Part shown: one piece after another, positions 1-8,510 of the stretch
Numbering within the stretch: the first letter of the stretch is position 1
Layout: each line of letters opens with the position of its first letter
Assembly: GCF_004362405.1 (NCBI RefSeq)
Contig: NZ_SNXE01000001.1
Location: forward strand, 682,001 to 746,000
Direction: 5' to 3'
Source: Roseateles asaccharophilus
GTDB lineage: Bacteria > Pseudomonadota > Gammaproteobacteria > Burkholderiales > Burkholderiaceae_C
DNA: 64,000 bases
Translations under genes and position numbers: made by a program
The notes under the pieces: generated by a model
The model's database searches: none
Told to the model about the DNA's origin: nothing
Seen by the model: only the letters and a program-made list of their open reading frames with translations

Positions 1-162
1 GCCGAGGGGCAGTACTTGCTCACCTACCGCAGTGCCCATCGCCAGGCAGACGGTACGCTGCAGGGCCACAGCAACCGCTGCTCAATCTGGAGCCGCGAGC
101 CCGGCGCGGATTGGCAGATGCGTTTCCATCAGGGCACACCCTGTGAGCCCTTTGAAGCATGA
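1..162 (+). CDS. DUF4440/SnoaL-like protein, 3' end only
   Basis: The reading frame is open from base 1 to a TGA at 160-162 and gives 53 residues with no start in the window, so the 5' part lies upstream. The tail contains YLLTYRS, a serine/tryptophan strand (SIW) and the ending WQMRFHQGTP. This resembles the last strands of the small NTF2-fold DUF4440 proteins common in Proteobacteria. These are usually 110-130 residues and of unknown substrate. The family call rests on this short tail only. The next 188 bases, up to the phosphatase gene, hold no convincing gene. Confidence 0.6.
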   Translation, partial: AEGQYLLTYRSAHRQADGTLQGHSNRCSIWSREPGADWQMRFHQGTPCEPFEA

Positions 163-350
163 ACAGTCGCGGCTGCAGCGCTTGCAGCAGCGGCGGAAGT
201 TGCCGCCCCTGGAAAAGTCCAGGGCATGCTGCTGAACCGCAAGGGCCATACCGGCTGGCAGTGATCCGGCTGCCCTGAGGGCCCAGGCCGCTGCGGCCTC
301 AAAACCCTGTTGCCGCCCGGGCCAAGCCGCACCGTCTAGGCTGGTCCCCC

Positions 351-911
351 ATGAACAGCTTGCATTCCGATCTGTACCGCTGCTCGCGGCGCGGGTGGCG
401 TCCGGTCCTGGCGGGTCTGCTGGCCGGCACCAGCCTGGATCTGGCGGCCATGAGCGAGCGGCGTCTGGGTGACCATCTGAGCCTGGCGCTGCCCCTGGGC
501 ACCCTGGCGGTGGAGGCTTGGCGCGGCGACTGGGAGGGGGCCTGGCAGCTGACCCAGACCTTTGCCCTGACCACGGGTGTGGCCGAGCTGCTGAAGAAGA
601 GCACGGGCGTCACCCGCCCCGACGGGCAGGGCGACACCAGCTTTCCCAGCGGTCATGCGGCGCGTGCCTTCAGCGCCGCCAGCTATGTGCATCTGCGCCA
701 TGGCTTGGACAAGGCCTGGCCCCTTTATCTGGCGGCCACCTATGTGGGTCACACCCGGGTGCAGGCTGACCGGCATCGCTGGAGCGAGGTGCTGGCCTCG
801 GCCGGCTTGGCCTATGGCATGGCGCGCTGGCGGGTCGAGCCCCTGGGCGCCAAGGCCCAGCTCAGTGTGCAGGACGGCGGTGTGTTCCTGAGCCTGCACT
901 GGCAGCCCTGA
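351..911 (+). CDS. PAP2-family phosphatase
   Basis: A 186-residue protein. It shows the three PAP2 phosphatase motifs in order: K..TGVTRP near residue 82, PSGH near residue 101, and a third motif TRVQADRH near residue 141. The family removes phosphate from lipids such as phosphatidic acid or undecaprenyl pyrophosphate, usually at the membrane. The hydrophobic stretches are short here, so topology is uncertain. In the third motif the residue four after the His is Glu (HRWSE) where the family normally has Asp. The start was taken at the first in-frame ATG. No strong Shine-Dalgarno is visible. It faces the convergent AraC gene with a 22-base gap. Confidence 0.75.
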   Translation: MNSLHSDLYRCSRRGWRPVLAGLLAGTSLDLAAMSERRLGDHLSLALPLGTLAVEAWRGDWEGAWQLTQTFALTTGVAELLKKSTGVTRPDGQGDTSFPSGHAARAFSAASYVHLRHGLDKAWPLYLAATYVGHTRVQADRHRWSEVLASAGLAYGMARWRVEPLGAKAQLSVQDGGVFLSLHWQP

Positions 912-933
912 ACCCGGGGCCGCTGGCACATGC

Positions 934-1968
934 TCAGCGCATTACCGCGCTGGGCAGCAGGCCGGTCCAGCGCTTGAAGAAGCGGCGGAAGTTGGCGCCG
1001 TCGAAGAAACCCAGGGCCTGGGCCACGGCCTCGTTGGGCTGGCCGCGCAGCTGCAGCAGGTACAGGGCCATCAGGGCGCGCAGCTGGTCCAGCTCGGCCT
1101 GGTAGTGGCTGCCATGCTGGGCCAGGCGGCGCTTGAAGGTGGCGGGGCTCATGCCCAGTTCCGCGGCCAGTTGCTCCAGGCTGGGCGGGCTGTCCAGGGC
1201 GGGCAGCAGGCGGTCGTGCAGGGCCGCGATCAGGCCGCGGGCCTGGGAGCCGGGGTCGGCCCCCGCCGCCAGGGCCGCGGCGGCCCGGCCGGGCCGGGTG
1301 GGCCAGGGCTGGCGGGCCAGCGCCAGGGGCAGGCGCATGGCATCGGCCTGGCAGCCGAAGCGCAGGTCGGCGGGTTCGCCAGCCTGCAGATAGACCAGAT
1401 GCTGGGCCAGATCGCGCGGGGCCGTGCGGTTGAAGCTGTAGCGCCAGGGCAGGCGCTGACCGCCCAGCCAGTCGGCCAGGCCGGTCACGGCGCTCATATG
1501 CAGGTCAATCACAAAGCCGCGCAGGCCCGGCGGCAGGCCGCAGGCCTCGGTCCAGACCAGGATCAGCTCCTGATCGTCCAGCAGCAGACGCGGCGTCAGC
1601 AGGGGGCAGAGCCTGCCGGCATGCCGGCACAGCAGCTGCAGGGCCGTGAGCAGATCGGGCGCCTCCTGCAAGGCCTGGCTGGCCAGGCCGTAATGGCCCG
1701 GCAGCCAGTGGCGGCCGATCACGAAGGCGGTGTCGGGCCCCCCCTCGGTGCGCAGGGCTTCCAGTAGGGCCAGCAGCTGGCGCGGGCTGATCAGGCCGCT
1801 GCCACTGGGCGGCTGCAGCGGGCTCAGGTCGCGGCTGCGGGCGAACTCGGCCAGCAGCACGGCCTGGTCGGTCCAGGCCAGGCAGGGGCTGTCCAGCTCA
1901 TAGCGCGCGGCGGCCGGCGCACCGGGCGCCGCCGGTGGCGGATAGAGCGAGGGCAGTTCAAGCGCCAT
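934..1968 (-). CDS. AraC-family transcriptional regulator, arabinose-binding-domain type
   Basis: A 344-residue cytoplasmic regulator. The N-terminal two thirds look like the sensor domain of OruR/MmsR-type AraC proteins, with a run around SPRQLLALLEALRTEGG. The C-terminal ~100 residues carry the two AraC helix-turn-helix motifs: SLEQLAAELGMSPATFKRRL, then EAVAQALGFFDGANFRRFFKRWTG. The start ATG at 1968 lies 8 bases inside the 3' end of the upstream GGDEF-like gene, so the two are probably translationally coupled. A longer in-frame extension exists upstream but it is a shadow of that gene. The inducer is unknown. Confidence 0.85.
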   Translation of the reverse strand: MALELPSLYPPPAAPGAPAAARYELDSPCLAWTDQAVLLAEFARSRDLSPLQPPSGSGLISPRQLLALLEALRTEGGPDTAFVIGRHWLPGHYGLASQALQEAPDLLTALQLLCRHAGRLCPLLTPRLLLDDQELILVWTEACGLPPGLRGFVIDLHMSAVTGLADWLGGQRLPWRYSFNRTAPRDLAQHLVYLQAGEPADLRFGCQADAMRLPLALARQPWPTRPGRAAAALAAGADPGSQARGLIAALHDRLLPALDSPPSLEQLAAELGMSPATFKRRLAQHGSHYQAELDQLRALMALYLLQLRGQPNEAVAQALGFFDGANFRRFFKRWTGLLPSAVMR

Positions 1969-2893
1969 GCAGGCCACTCGCGAGCTGCTGCAGGCGCTGC
2001 TCGGGCGCCAGGCGGTCATCGGGCGCCAGGTCCAGACCGACCAGGCATGGCGTGAGCGCGGGGCCCTGGGCCCAGTCCTGCAGGGCGCGGCGCAGCAGCT
2101 CGGCCCGGGCGCGTGCCGCGCCGCCCTGCTGCGCCGGGAGCAGCAGCACGAAGCGGTCGCCGGCATAGCGGCACAGCAGCTCCCCCGGTGCCAGATGCAG
2201 GGCCAGCAGGCTGCCGGCATTGCGCAGCAGCTGGTCGGCGGCGGCCAGGCCTTGCTGTCGGGCCACGGCGGCTTCGAAGCCGGGCCAGCCCAGCATGCAG
2301 AGGTGCCCCCCGCGACCGGCTTGGCGCTCCAGCTCGATCTGGGCCGCCATATAGGCGGCGTCACCCAGCTGGGTGAGGGTGTCGATGCGGCGATGATCCC
2401 GGAACAGGCGCTCGCGCGTGCCCAGCTGGCGGTTCAGGGCCAGCTGCTCCTGCCGCCACAGATGCAGGCCCCAGGTCAGCACGGCCATGCCCAGGGGCGT
2501 GAGCAGGGACTCCAGCCAGTTGTCCCAGACCATGGCCTTGGGCAGCAGCCAGAACTCGTCCAGCAGGTCCACATAGCCGCCCAGCAGCATGCCGGCCATG
2601 CCCAGGCACAGGCGATCGGTCACCGGACCGGCGGGCCTTGCGGCGCGCAGATAGGCCAGCCACACGGCCACCATGAGGCTCATGCCGCCCTCGCCCAGCA
2701 CATCCATCCAGCGCCACTGGGCCAGCGGCCGGGGCGTGCCCAGCAGGGCATAGGGCAGGAGCAGCAAGGCCGCCAGCAGCAGCAGGCCATGGCCGAAATG
2801 GCGCAGGCCCAGCACCGGGGCAAGCAGGGGCATGGGCGCGCGGGCGGGCAAGAGACCGGCGCGCAGCAGCTTGAGCAGGGACATGGGCGCCAT
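1958..2893 (-). CDS. Membrane protein with degenerate GGDEF domain
   Basis: About 311 residues if started at the ATG at 2893. A frame start at 2923 would run through a perfect inverted repeat and is less likely; an ATG at 2884 is also possible. The N-terminal ~170 residues contain about five hydrophobic segments. The C-terminal region aligns with GGDEF domains (RIDTLTQLGDAAY..., then a core strand) but the signature reads YAGDRFVLLLP, not GGDEF/GGEEF. Diguanylate cyclase activity is therefore doubtful, and it may bind GTP or act as a membrane sensor. The 3' end overlaps the AraC regulator by 11 bases, which suggests a sensor-regulator pair. Confidence 0.7.
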   Translation of the reverse strand: MAPMSLLKLLRAGLLPARAPMPLLAPVLGLRHFGHGLLLLAALLLLPYALLGTPRPLAQWRWMDVLGEGGMSLMVAVWLAYLRAARPAGPVTDRLCLGMAGMLLGGYVDLLDEFWLLPKAMVWDNWLESLLTPLGMAVLTWGLHLWRQEQLALNRQLGTRERLFRDHRRIDTLTQLGDAAYMAAQIELERQAGRGGHLCMLGWPGFEAAVARQQGLAAADQLLRNAGSLLALHLAPGELLCRYAGDRFVLLLPAQQGGAARARAELLRRALQDWAQGPALTPCLVGLDLAPDDRLAPEQRLQQLASGLHGA

Positions 2894-2903
2894 GCTAGGC
2901 GGC

Positions 2904-2927
2904 CTGTGTGACAGGGCTGTCACACAG
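2904..2927. promoter_or_regulatory. Perfect inverted repeat, candidate operator
   Basis: CTGTGTGACA, a 4-base spacer, then TGTCACACAG: ten paired bases with no mismatch. It lies just upstream of the degenerate GGDEF gene and 157 bases before the TonB receptor start, in the divergent control region. The arms contain TGTGA...TCACA, reminiscent of Crp sites, but the spacing is 8 and not 6, so the cognate regulator is unknown. The neighbouring AraC protein or a phosphate-responsive regulator are candidates. Confidence 0.6.
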
Positions 2928-3084
2928 CCTGGGCAAGATGCGGGGGGAGTCCCAAAAGCTCAGCCTGGGCCCGTGGCTGCGCCGCTGTGCCCGGGCCGGG
3001 CGCGCTGTCACGCAACTGCCATGGCGGCCGACCAGCATGCGCAGCCATTCCTCGACTGCCCGGCGTCAGCGCCCTCACACCCTC

Positions 3085-5598
3085 ATGTCTGCCTCTTTTG
3101 CCCATCCCCTCCGGCTCAGCCTGCTCAGCCTCAGCCTGGCCTTGGCCTGGTCCGCCCAAGCCCAGACCGCCACCCCCGAAAAGCTGGACACGGTGCGTGT
3201 GACCGGCCAGGGCGCCAATCTGCGTGGGGCGCTGGACAAGCAGCGCGCTGCCCTGGGTGTGATGAGCGTGGTGCATGCAGATGCCATCGGCGCCCTGCCC
3301 GACAACAATGCCGCCGAGGCCCTGGCCCGCCTGCCGGGCGTTTCGGTCGAGCGCGACCAGGGCGAGGGCCGCTTCATCCGCGTGCGCGGCATGGGCCCCG
3401 ACTACAACGCCGTCACCATCAACGGCGCCACCGTGCCGGCCTCCGAGGCCGAGCGCCGCGCGCCCGGGCTGGACGTGGTGCCGGCCGGCCTGATCCGCTC
3501 CCTGGTGGTGGCCAAGACGCTGACGCCGGCCGACGATGCCAACTCCATCGGCGGCAGTGTGGCGGTGAACACGCTCTCGGCCTTTGACCTGGCCGGCAAG
3601 CTGCTCAGCCTGGATCTGGGCGCCAACCACGATGCCAATGCCGGCAAGACCCGGCCCCGCGGCTCGCTGACCTTTGCCGACCGCTTCCTGGGCAACACCC
3701 TGGGCCTCGCCCTGGCGCTCTCGGCCGACCAGCGCCGCTTTGCCAGCGACAATGTGGAGACCGGCGGCGCCTGGGACGGCAGCAAGCTGGAGGAGTTCGA
3801 GCTGCGCCGCTACGAGATCCTGCGCGAGCGCCTGGGCGCCGCGATCAATCTCGACTACAAGCCGGCTCAGGGCCGGCACTTCTACCTGCGCGGCTTTGCC
3901 AGCCAGTTCGACGACACCGAGACCCGCCAGTCGCAGGCGATTGAGTTCGATGATGCACAGGCCAGTGGCGCCCTGGGCAAGGCCAGCGTGCTGCGCGGCC
4001 TGAAGTCGCGCGTGGAGAACAACCGCAGCAACTCCCTGGTGCTGGGCAGCCATCTGGCTTTGAGCGACTGGCAGCTCAATGCCGAGGCCGGCCAGGGCCG
4101 CGCCAGCGAGGCCAAGCCGAATGCGCTGGCTTCCTCGGCCTTCAAGAGCAGCTTCAGCGGCGTGGGCTTTAGCGGCACGCAGCGCCCGCAGCTGCTCGGC
4201 CCCGCGACGCTGGCCGGCACGAGCGGCTACGCGCTGGACAAGTTCAAGATCGAGGACTCCAAGGCCAATGACCGTGTGCGCCACGCCAAGCTGGACCTGC
4301 AGCGCGAGTTCGAGCTGGCCGGCGGCGCCGAGCTGGAGCTCAAGACCGGCCTCAAGGCCACGCGCCGCGACAAGCGCAATGAGCAGGAGACCTACGCCTA
4401 CAGCGCCAAGAACCTCAGCAAGGCCGGCATTGCCAAGAGCGCCCTGGCCATGGACCAGTTCCTGGCTGGCGGCGCGGTGGACTATGCCTGGGGCAGCTTT
4501 GGGCCGGCCTTGAATGCCGACGCGCTGCGCCGCCTGGTGTCGGGTCTTGACCCCGCCAAGTTCCGCGATGCCGTGGACTCGTCCTCCAACGACTTCGCCA
4601 TGCAGGAAGACGTGGACGCCGGCTATGCCCAGCTGCGCTGGGAGCGGGGCGGCACCCAGCTGCTGGGCGGCCTGCGCTACGAGCGCATTGCCTTCAGCGC
4701 CGAGGGCTTCGCGGCGCTGGACGACGTGATCAGCGCCAGCAAGGCCAACACGCGCAGCAGCCACTGGCTGCCTGCCCTGCTGCTGCGCCAGGACCTGATG
4801 AGCAAGAACACGCAGCTGCGCGCCGCGCTGACGAACTCGGTGCTGCGCCCCAGCTTCGGCCAGCTCTCGCCCGGCCGCGTGGTGGATGGTGACGAGGCCG
4901 AGCTGGGCAACCCCCTGCTCAAGCCCCTGCGCTCGCGCAATCTGGATCTGGGCATCGAGCACGCGCTGGGCCAGGGCGGCCGCGATGGCGCCATCTCGGC
5001 CTATGTGTTCCAGAAGAACATCAAGGACTTCGTGTTCCAGACCGATCTGGCCGGCAGCAAGGGCTGGGAGGCCTTCAGCGCGGTACACAGCTATGCCAAC
5101 GGCGACAAGGCCACGGTGCGCGGTCTGGAGCTGGCCTACAGCCAGCTGCTGCGCCAGCTGCCCGCGCCCCTCAACGGCCTGATCGTGGGTGCCAATGCCA
5201 CCTTCGTCGACTCCACGGCCCGCATCGGCGGTTTTGATGGCGGCCAGTGGAAGTCGCGCGAGATTTCGCTGCCCAGCCAGTCGGACCGCACGCTCAATCT
5301 CAGCCTGGGTTGGGAGGGCCATGGCCTGAGCACCCGCCTGGCGCTCAACCACAAATCGCCCTATCTGCTGGAAGTGGGCGATGTGTTTGACGCTGCCCGC
5401 GATCTGAAGGTGGACAGCCAGAAGCAGGTGGACTTCTCGCTGCGCTACCAGCTCAATCCGCGCGTGGAGCTGAGCTTCGAGGCCCTGAACCTGGCCAATG
5501 CCAAGTACTACGTCTACCAGGCCGACAAGGCCCGCAACGCGCAGTTCGAGCAGTATGGTCGCAGCATCAAGATCGGTGTGAAGGCGGCGGTGTTCTGA
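3085..5598 (+). CDS. TonB-dependent outer-membrane receptor, phytase-linked
   Basis: 837 residues from the ATG at 3085. This start was chosen because it is followed at once by a signal peptide of 27 residues ending AWSAQAQ; the frame is open further upstream. A TonB-box-like LDTVRVTG sits near residue 34, then a plug domain (LPDNNAAEALARLPGV, RVRGMGPDYNAVTING), then a beta-barrel ending in the terminal Phe typical of outer-membrane proteins. It is of the type seen with carbohydrate or phosphate-ester uptake in Proteobacteria. Its stop overlaps the phytase start by one base (TGATG). This implies coupled translation and uptake of phytate or its breakdown products. The substrate assignment is inferred from context. 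Confidence 0.88.
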   Translation: MSASFAHPLRLSLLSLSLALAWSAQAQTATPEKLDTVRVTGQGANLRGALDKQRAALGVMSVVHADAIGALPDNNAAEALARLPGVSVERDQGEGRFIRVRGMGPDYNAVTINGATVPASEAERRAPGLDVVPAGLIRSLVVAKTLTPADDANSIGGSVAVNTLSAFDLAGKLLSLDLGANHDANAGKTRPRGSLTFADRFLGNTLGLALALSADQRRFASDNVETGGAWDGSKLEEFELRRYEILRERLGAAINLDYKPAQGRHFYLRGFASQFDDTETRQSQAIEFDDAQASGALGKASVLRGLKSRVENNRSNSLVLGSHLALSDWQLNAEAGQGRASEAKPNALASSAFKSSFSGVGFSGTQRPQLLGPATLAGTSGYALDKFKIEDSKANDRVRHAKLDLQREFELAGGAELELKTGLKATRRDKRNEQETYAYSAKNLSKAGIAKSALAMDQFLAGGAVDYAWGSFGPALNADALRRLVSGLDPAKFRDAVDSSSNDFAMQEDVDAGYAQLRWERGGTQLLGGLRYERIAFSAEGFAALDDVISASKANTRSSHWLPALLLRQDLMSKNTQLRAALTNSVLRPSFGQLSPGRVVDGDEAELGNPLLKPLRSRNLDLGIEHALGQGGRDGAISAYVFQKNIKDFVFQTDLAGSKGWEAFSAVHSYANGDKATVRGLELAYSQLLRQLPAPLNGLIVGANATFVDSTARIGGFDGGQWKSREISLPSQSDRTLNLSLGWEGHGLSTRLALNHKSPYLLEVGDVFDAARDLKVDSQKQVDFSLRYQLNPRVELSFEALNLANAKYYVYQADKARNAQFEQYGRSIKIGVKAAVF

Positions 5599-7226
5599 TG
5601 AAGCAAGTGATCAAGCAAGGCCTGGCCCTGGCGGCTCTGGCCATGAGCCTGGCTGCAGTCCTCACCCCGACCCAAGCCCAGACCCTGAGCCTGGGCAAGC
5701 AGGGCCTGGAGCTGCGTGCGGCCGATGGCCGCCTCAGCGACCAGCTCAAGCTGCGCATCAAGCGCTGGGACCAGCGCCTCGACAGCCAGGGCCGGACACT
5801 GGCCCTGGTGCAGGATGCCGACAGCGGCCGCCTGCTGCTGCTGCGCGCCGAGCCGGATGGCAAGCAGCTGAAGCAGCTGGCACGCTGGAGCGGCCCGGCC
5901 TATGCCACCGAGCAGCTCTGCCTGCACCGCGATGCGCAAGGCCTGCTGCAGCTCTTCCTGCTGGGTGATGACGGGCTCTCGGAGCAATGGCTGCTGGACG
6001 AGAGCGGCCGCAGCGCGCCGCGCCAGCTGCGCCGTCTGGCCACGCCGCACGCGCCCCTGGCCTGCCGGGTGCGCGATGCCGAGGCGGCGCTCTACATCGC
6101 CGAGCCGGGCGTGGGCCTGTGGCGCTATGCGGCCGATGCCGAGCGCGAGGGCCGCCGCCTGGTGCTGGCCGATGCCCAGTCCGACGAGAAGGCCCTGCTG
6201 CAGCGCCTGGACGCCTGGCTGGCCGCCACGCCGGTGGCGCAGGCCACGGCGCCCGCGCCGGCCATCGTGCTGCCCAGCGCGCAGACCGAGCCGGTGCGCG
6301 CCCAGGGCGATGCGGCCGACGATCCGGCCATCTGGGTGCATCCGCTCCGGGGCGAGCGCAGCCTGATCCTGGGCACCGACAAGAAGCTGGGCCTGGCCGT
6401 CTATGACCTGCAGGGGCGCGAGCGCCAGTTCCTGCCCGTGGGCCGCATCAACAATGTGGATCTGCGCCAGGGTCTGCGCTATGGCGCACAGTCCCTGGAT
6501 CTGGCCGTGGCCACCCAGCGCGATGAGCATGCCCTGGTCTTGTTCGGCATCTCGCGCCAGGACGGGCGCGTGCGCGAGCTGGCCCGCCTGCCCACGGGCC
6601 TGGACGATATCTACGGTCTGTGCGTGGGCCGCAATGCCGAGGGCGGGCTGGACGCCTTTCCCAACGACAAGGACGGCCGTGTGCGCCAGTTCCGCCTGAA
6701 GCGCGATGCCGTGCAGAAGGGCGGCTGGAGCGCCACCCTGGTGCGCGAGTTCCGCCTGCCCAGCCAGCCCGAGGGCTGCGTGGTGGACGAGGCGAAGCAG
6801 CAGCTCTTTGTGGGCGAGGAAAAGCGCGGTGTCTGGCGCGTGGCGCTGGATGTGGCCGAGGCCCAGCCGCAGCTGGTGATCCCGGTCAGCGAGTCCCTGC
6901 ACGGCGATGTGGAGGGCCTGGCCATCCACGACTCACCCAAGGGCCGCTTCCTGGTGGTGTCGTCCCAGGGCAATGACAGCTATGCGGTCTACGAGGCCGA
7001 TGCGCCGCACGCGCTGCGCGGAACCTTCCGCATTGGCATCAATGCCGCTTTGGGCATAGACGGCGCCTCGGAGACCGATGGCCTGGACCTGACATCGGCC
7101 AATCTGGGCGGCCCCTACCGCGAGGGCCTGCTGGTGGTGCAGGACGGCCGCAAGCGCCTGCCCCAGGGCACGCAGAACTTCAAGCTGGTGCCCTGGCGCG
7201 AGGTGGCGGACAAGCTGGGGCTGTGA
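5598..7226 (+). CDS. Beta-propeller phytase (3-phytase type)
   Basis: 542 residues with a signal peptide (first ~28 residues, ending TQAQ), so it is exported. The C-terminal ~320 residues match beta-propeller phytases: DDPAIWVHP at about 240, GTDKKLGLAVYDL, RINNVDLR, a GDVEGLA motif, and QGNDSYAVY. These acidic and Asp/Asn-rich strands bind Ca2+ and phosphate in the family. The first ~200 residues look like a partial, more divergent propeller, as in two-domain phytases. The enzyme hydrolyses inositol hexakisphosphate in the periplasm or outside the cell. Placement directly behind a TonB receptor is a known arrangement for this phytase class in Proteobacteria. Confidence 0.9.
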   Translation: MKQVIKQGLALAALAMSLAAVLTPTQAQTLSLGKQGLELRAADGRLSDQLKLRIKRWDQRLDSQGRTLALVQDADSGRLLLLRAEPDGKQLKQLARWSGPAYATEQLCLHRDAQGLLQLFLLGDDGLSEQWLLDESGRSAPRQLRRLATPHAPLACRVRDAEAALYIAEPGVGLWRYAADAEREGRRLVLADAQSDEKALLQRLDAWLAATPVAQATAPAPAIVLPSAQTEPVRAQGDAADDPAIWVHPLRGERSLILGTDKKLGLAVYDLQGRERQFLPVGRINNVDLRQGLRYGAQSLDLAVATQRDEHALVLFGISRQDGRVRELARLPTGLDDIYGLCVGRNAEGGLDAFPNDKDGRVRQFRLKRDAVQKGGWSATLVREFRLPSQPEGCVVDEAKQQLFVGEEKRGVWRVALDVAEAQPQLVIPVSESLHGDVEGLAIHDSPKGRFLVVSSQGNDSYAVYEADAPHALRGTFRIGINAALGIDGASETDGLDLTSANLGGPYREGLLVVQDGRKRLPQGTQNFKLVPWREVADKLGL

Positions 7227-7277
7227 GGCCCTGGGGGCCGCATGGCACGGGTTAGCATGGCATTTCCATCGATCGCT

Positions 7278-7281
7278 GGAG
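7278..7281 (+). promoter_or_regulatory. Shine-Dalgarno that selects a GTG start
   Basis: GGAG ends 6 bases before GTG at 7288 but abuts the ATG at 7282. The GTG is therefore the better start for the DUF1992 gene. Confidence 0.55.
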
Positions 7282-7287
7282 ATGCTT

Positions 7288-7629
7288 GTGAATCCGCTTC
7301 AACTGCGTGAAGACGAGATCGGACGAAAGCTCGACGAAGCCCATCGATCTGGCGAGCTGAGCACGGCGCAGAGCTATGGCAAGCCCATGCTCAGCGACGC
7401 GGGCTGGGTGCAGACGCCGGACGAGTTCAGGATGGGTTTCAAGATCCTCAAGAACGCCGGCGTGGTGCCGCCCGAGGTGGAGTTGTTCCATCAACGCGCC
7501 CAGCTGCGCGCCGCGCTTGCAGCGGCAAGCACCGAGCCGGATCGGCTGGCGCTCCAGAAGTCTCTCAGTGAGCTGGAGCAGCGGATTTCCCTGCGGCTCG
7601 AAGCCTTGCGAGCCAGCGGCTCCCTCTAG
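7288..7629 (+). CDS. DUF1992 (DnaJ-C28 conserved domain) protein
   Basis: 113 residues from the GTG at 7288. The DUF1992 pattern is clear: an N-terminal helix (IGRKLDEAHRSGEL), a short SYGKPM...D motif, then FRMGFKILKNAGVVPPEVEL, close to the family consensus for the ILKN.G..PPEVEL segment. A C-terminal helix rich in Leu/Glu/Arg follows. The family occurs widely in Gammaproteobacteria and Betaproteobacteria and in the eukaryotic DNAJC28. Its biochemical role is not established. The gene stands alone between the phytase and a convergent GFA gene. Confidence 0.85.
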   Translation: MNPLQLREDEIGRKLDEAHRSGELSTAQSYGKPMLSDAGWVQTPDEFRMGFKILKNAGVVPPEVELFHQRAQLRAALAAASTEPDRLALQKSLSELEQRISLRLEALRASGSL

Positions 7630-7688
7630 CGCCGCTCGGCAGCCGACCGGCGTCGATGGTGGATGAGCGAGCCCAGGGACTGGCGCGC

Positions 7689-8093
7689 TCAGTCCTGGTT
7701 CTGCGGCAGCCCGTCGGCAATCTCGTAGTAGTCGCCCTTGTGCGCCACGAAGATGTGGCGCTCCAGGGCGAGGTGCGTGGCGCCGTCTAGCGCCCCCAGC
7801 GCGACCGAGGTCCAGTCCCTGTGGATGGGCTCCCAGAACAGCCAGCAGCCACAACGTGAGCAAAACCCCCGGCGCACCTTGTCGGAAGCCTGGTACCAGC
7901 TGAGGTGCTCCGCTCCCGACAGCTGCAGCGCCGACTTGGGCAGATTGGCCGATGCGAAGTAGTGGCCCGACTGCTTGCGGCACTGTGTGCAGTGGCAGGC
8001 CGTGGCTTCGGTGGGCGGCTGCATCAGTGTGAAGCGCACGGCACCACAGTTGCAGGAACCGTGTAGAGGGGGTGGAGGACTAGGTGGATTCAT
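7689..8093 (-). CDS. GFA-family zinc protein
   Basis: 134 residues. The glutathione-dependent formaldehyde-activating (GFA/CENP-V) fold is shown by SCNCGAVRF at the N-terminus, CHCTQCRKQSG near residue 40, then FCSRCGCWLFW near residue 82. These give the Cys ligands for two zinc sites. Most family members have no proven activity, and the name does not show that this protein acts on formaldehyde. It is a separate transcription unit, running away from the ABM gene. Confidence 0.87.
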   Translation of the reverse strand: MNPPSPPPPLHGSCNCGAVRFTLMQPPTEATACHCTQCRKQSGHYFASANLPKSALQLSGAEHLSWYQASDKVRRGFCSRCGCWLFWEPIHRDWTSVALGALDGATHLALERHIFVAHKGDYYEIADGLPQNQD

Positions 8094-8143
8094 GGGCGGG
8101 CGGTCCGACTCCGGGCAGACCTATCCTAGGCCGCGGTATGGAC

Positions 8144-8479
8144 TCAGGGACGCTGCGCTTCAGTGGCAGCGGGCGTGCTCAGGCCAGGCCCCGCCACGTG
8201 GGTGTAGTGCAGCACCGTCGGGAAGGGGTCGTAGAAGTGATGCAAAAGCTCGCGCCACTGCTGGTACTGCGGCGACTTGCGAAAGCCGACTTCGTGGTGT
8301 TCCACCGAGGCCCAGCGAACCAGGAGCATGTAGTGGTCAGCATGCTCCAGGCACTTCTGGAGCTCGTGGCCCAGGTAGCCCGGCATCGACGCAATGATCC
8401 GCTGCGCCTGGAGAAACGCCGCTTCAAACTCAGCCCCTTGGCCGGGCCTGATCTGCAGCTGGGCGATTTCAAGAATCAC
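8144..8479 (-). CDS. Antibiotic biosynthesis monooxygenase (ABM) domain protein
   Basis: 111 residues from a GTG at 8479 (VILEIAQLQIRPG). A GGGAG-like Shine-Dalgarno lies about 9 bases upstream, and the longer in-frame reading is a shadow of gshA. Ferredoxin-like ABM features are the N-terminal strand, ...GQGAEFEAAF helix, and the HYMLLVRWAS strand; the domain ends at HFYDPFP. Such small proteins are heme- or quinol-modifying enzymes or unknown. It starts 32 bases after the end of gshA on the same strand and is probably cotranscribed with it. Confidence 0.75.
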   Translation of the reverse strand: MILEIAQLQIRPGQGAEFEAAFLQAQRIIASMPGYLGHELQKCLEHADHYMLLVRWASVEHHEVGFRKSPQYQQWRELLHHFYDPFPTVLHYTHVAGPGLSTPAATEAQRP

Positions 8480-8510
8480 GGATGCTCGCTCCCCGGCTTG
8501 TCGCCCGACT

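Noticed and set aside
2920-5352. Long antisense ORF over the TonB receptor gene (810 residues)
   Set aside because: It is a shadow in a GC-rich gene: low complexity Gln/Ala/Gly-rich product, no domains, opposite to a strong receptor gene.
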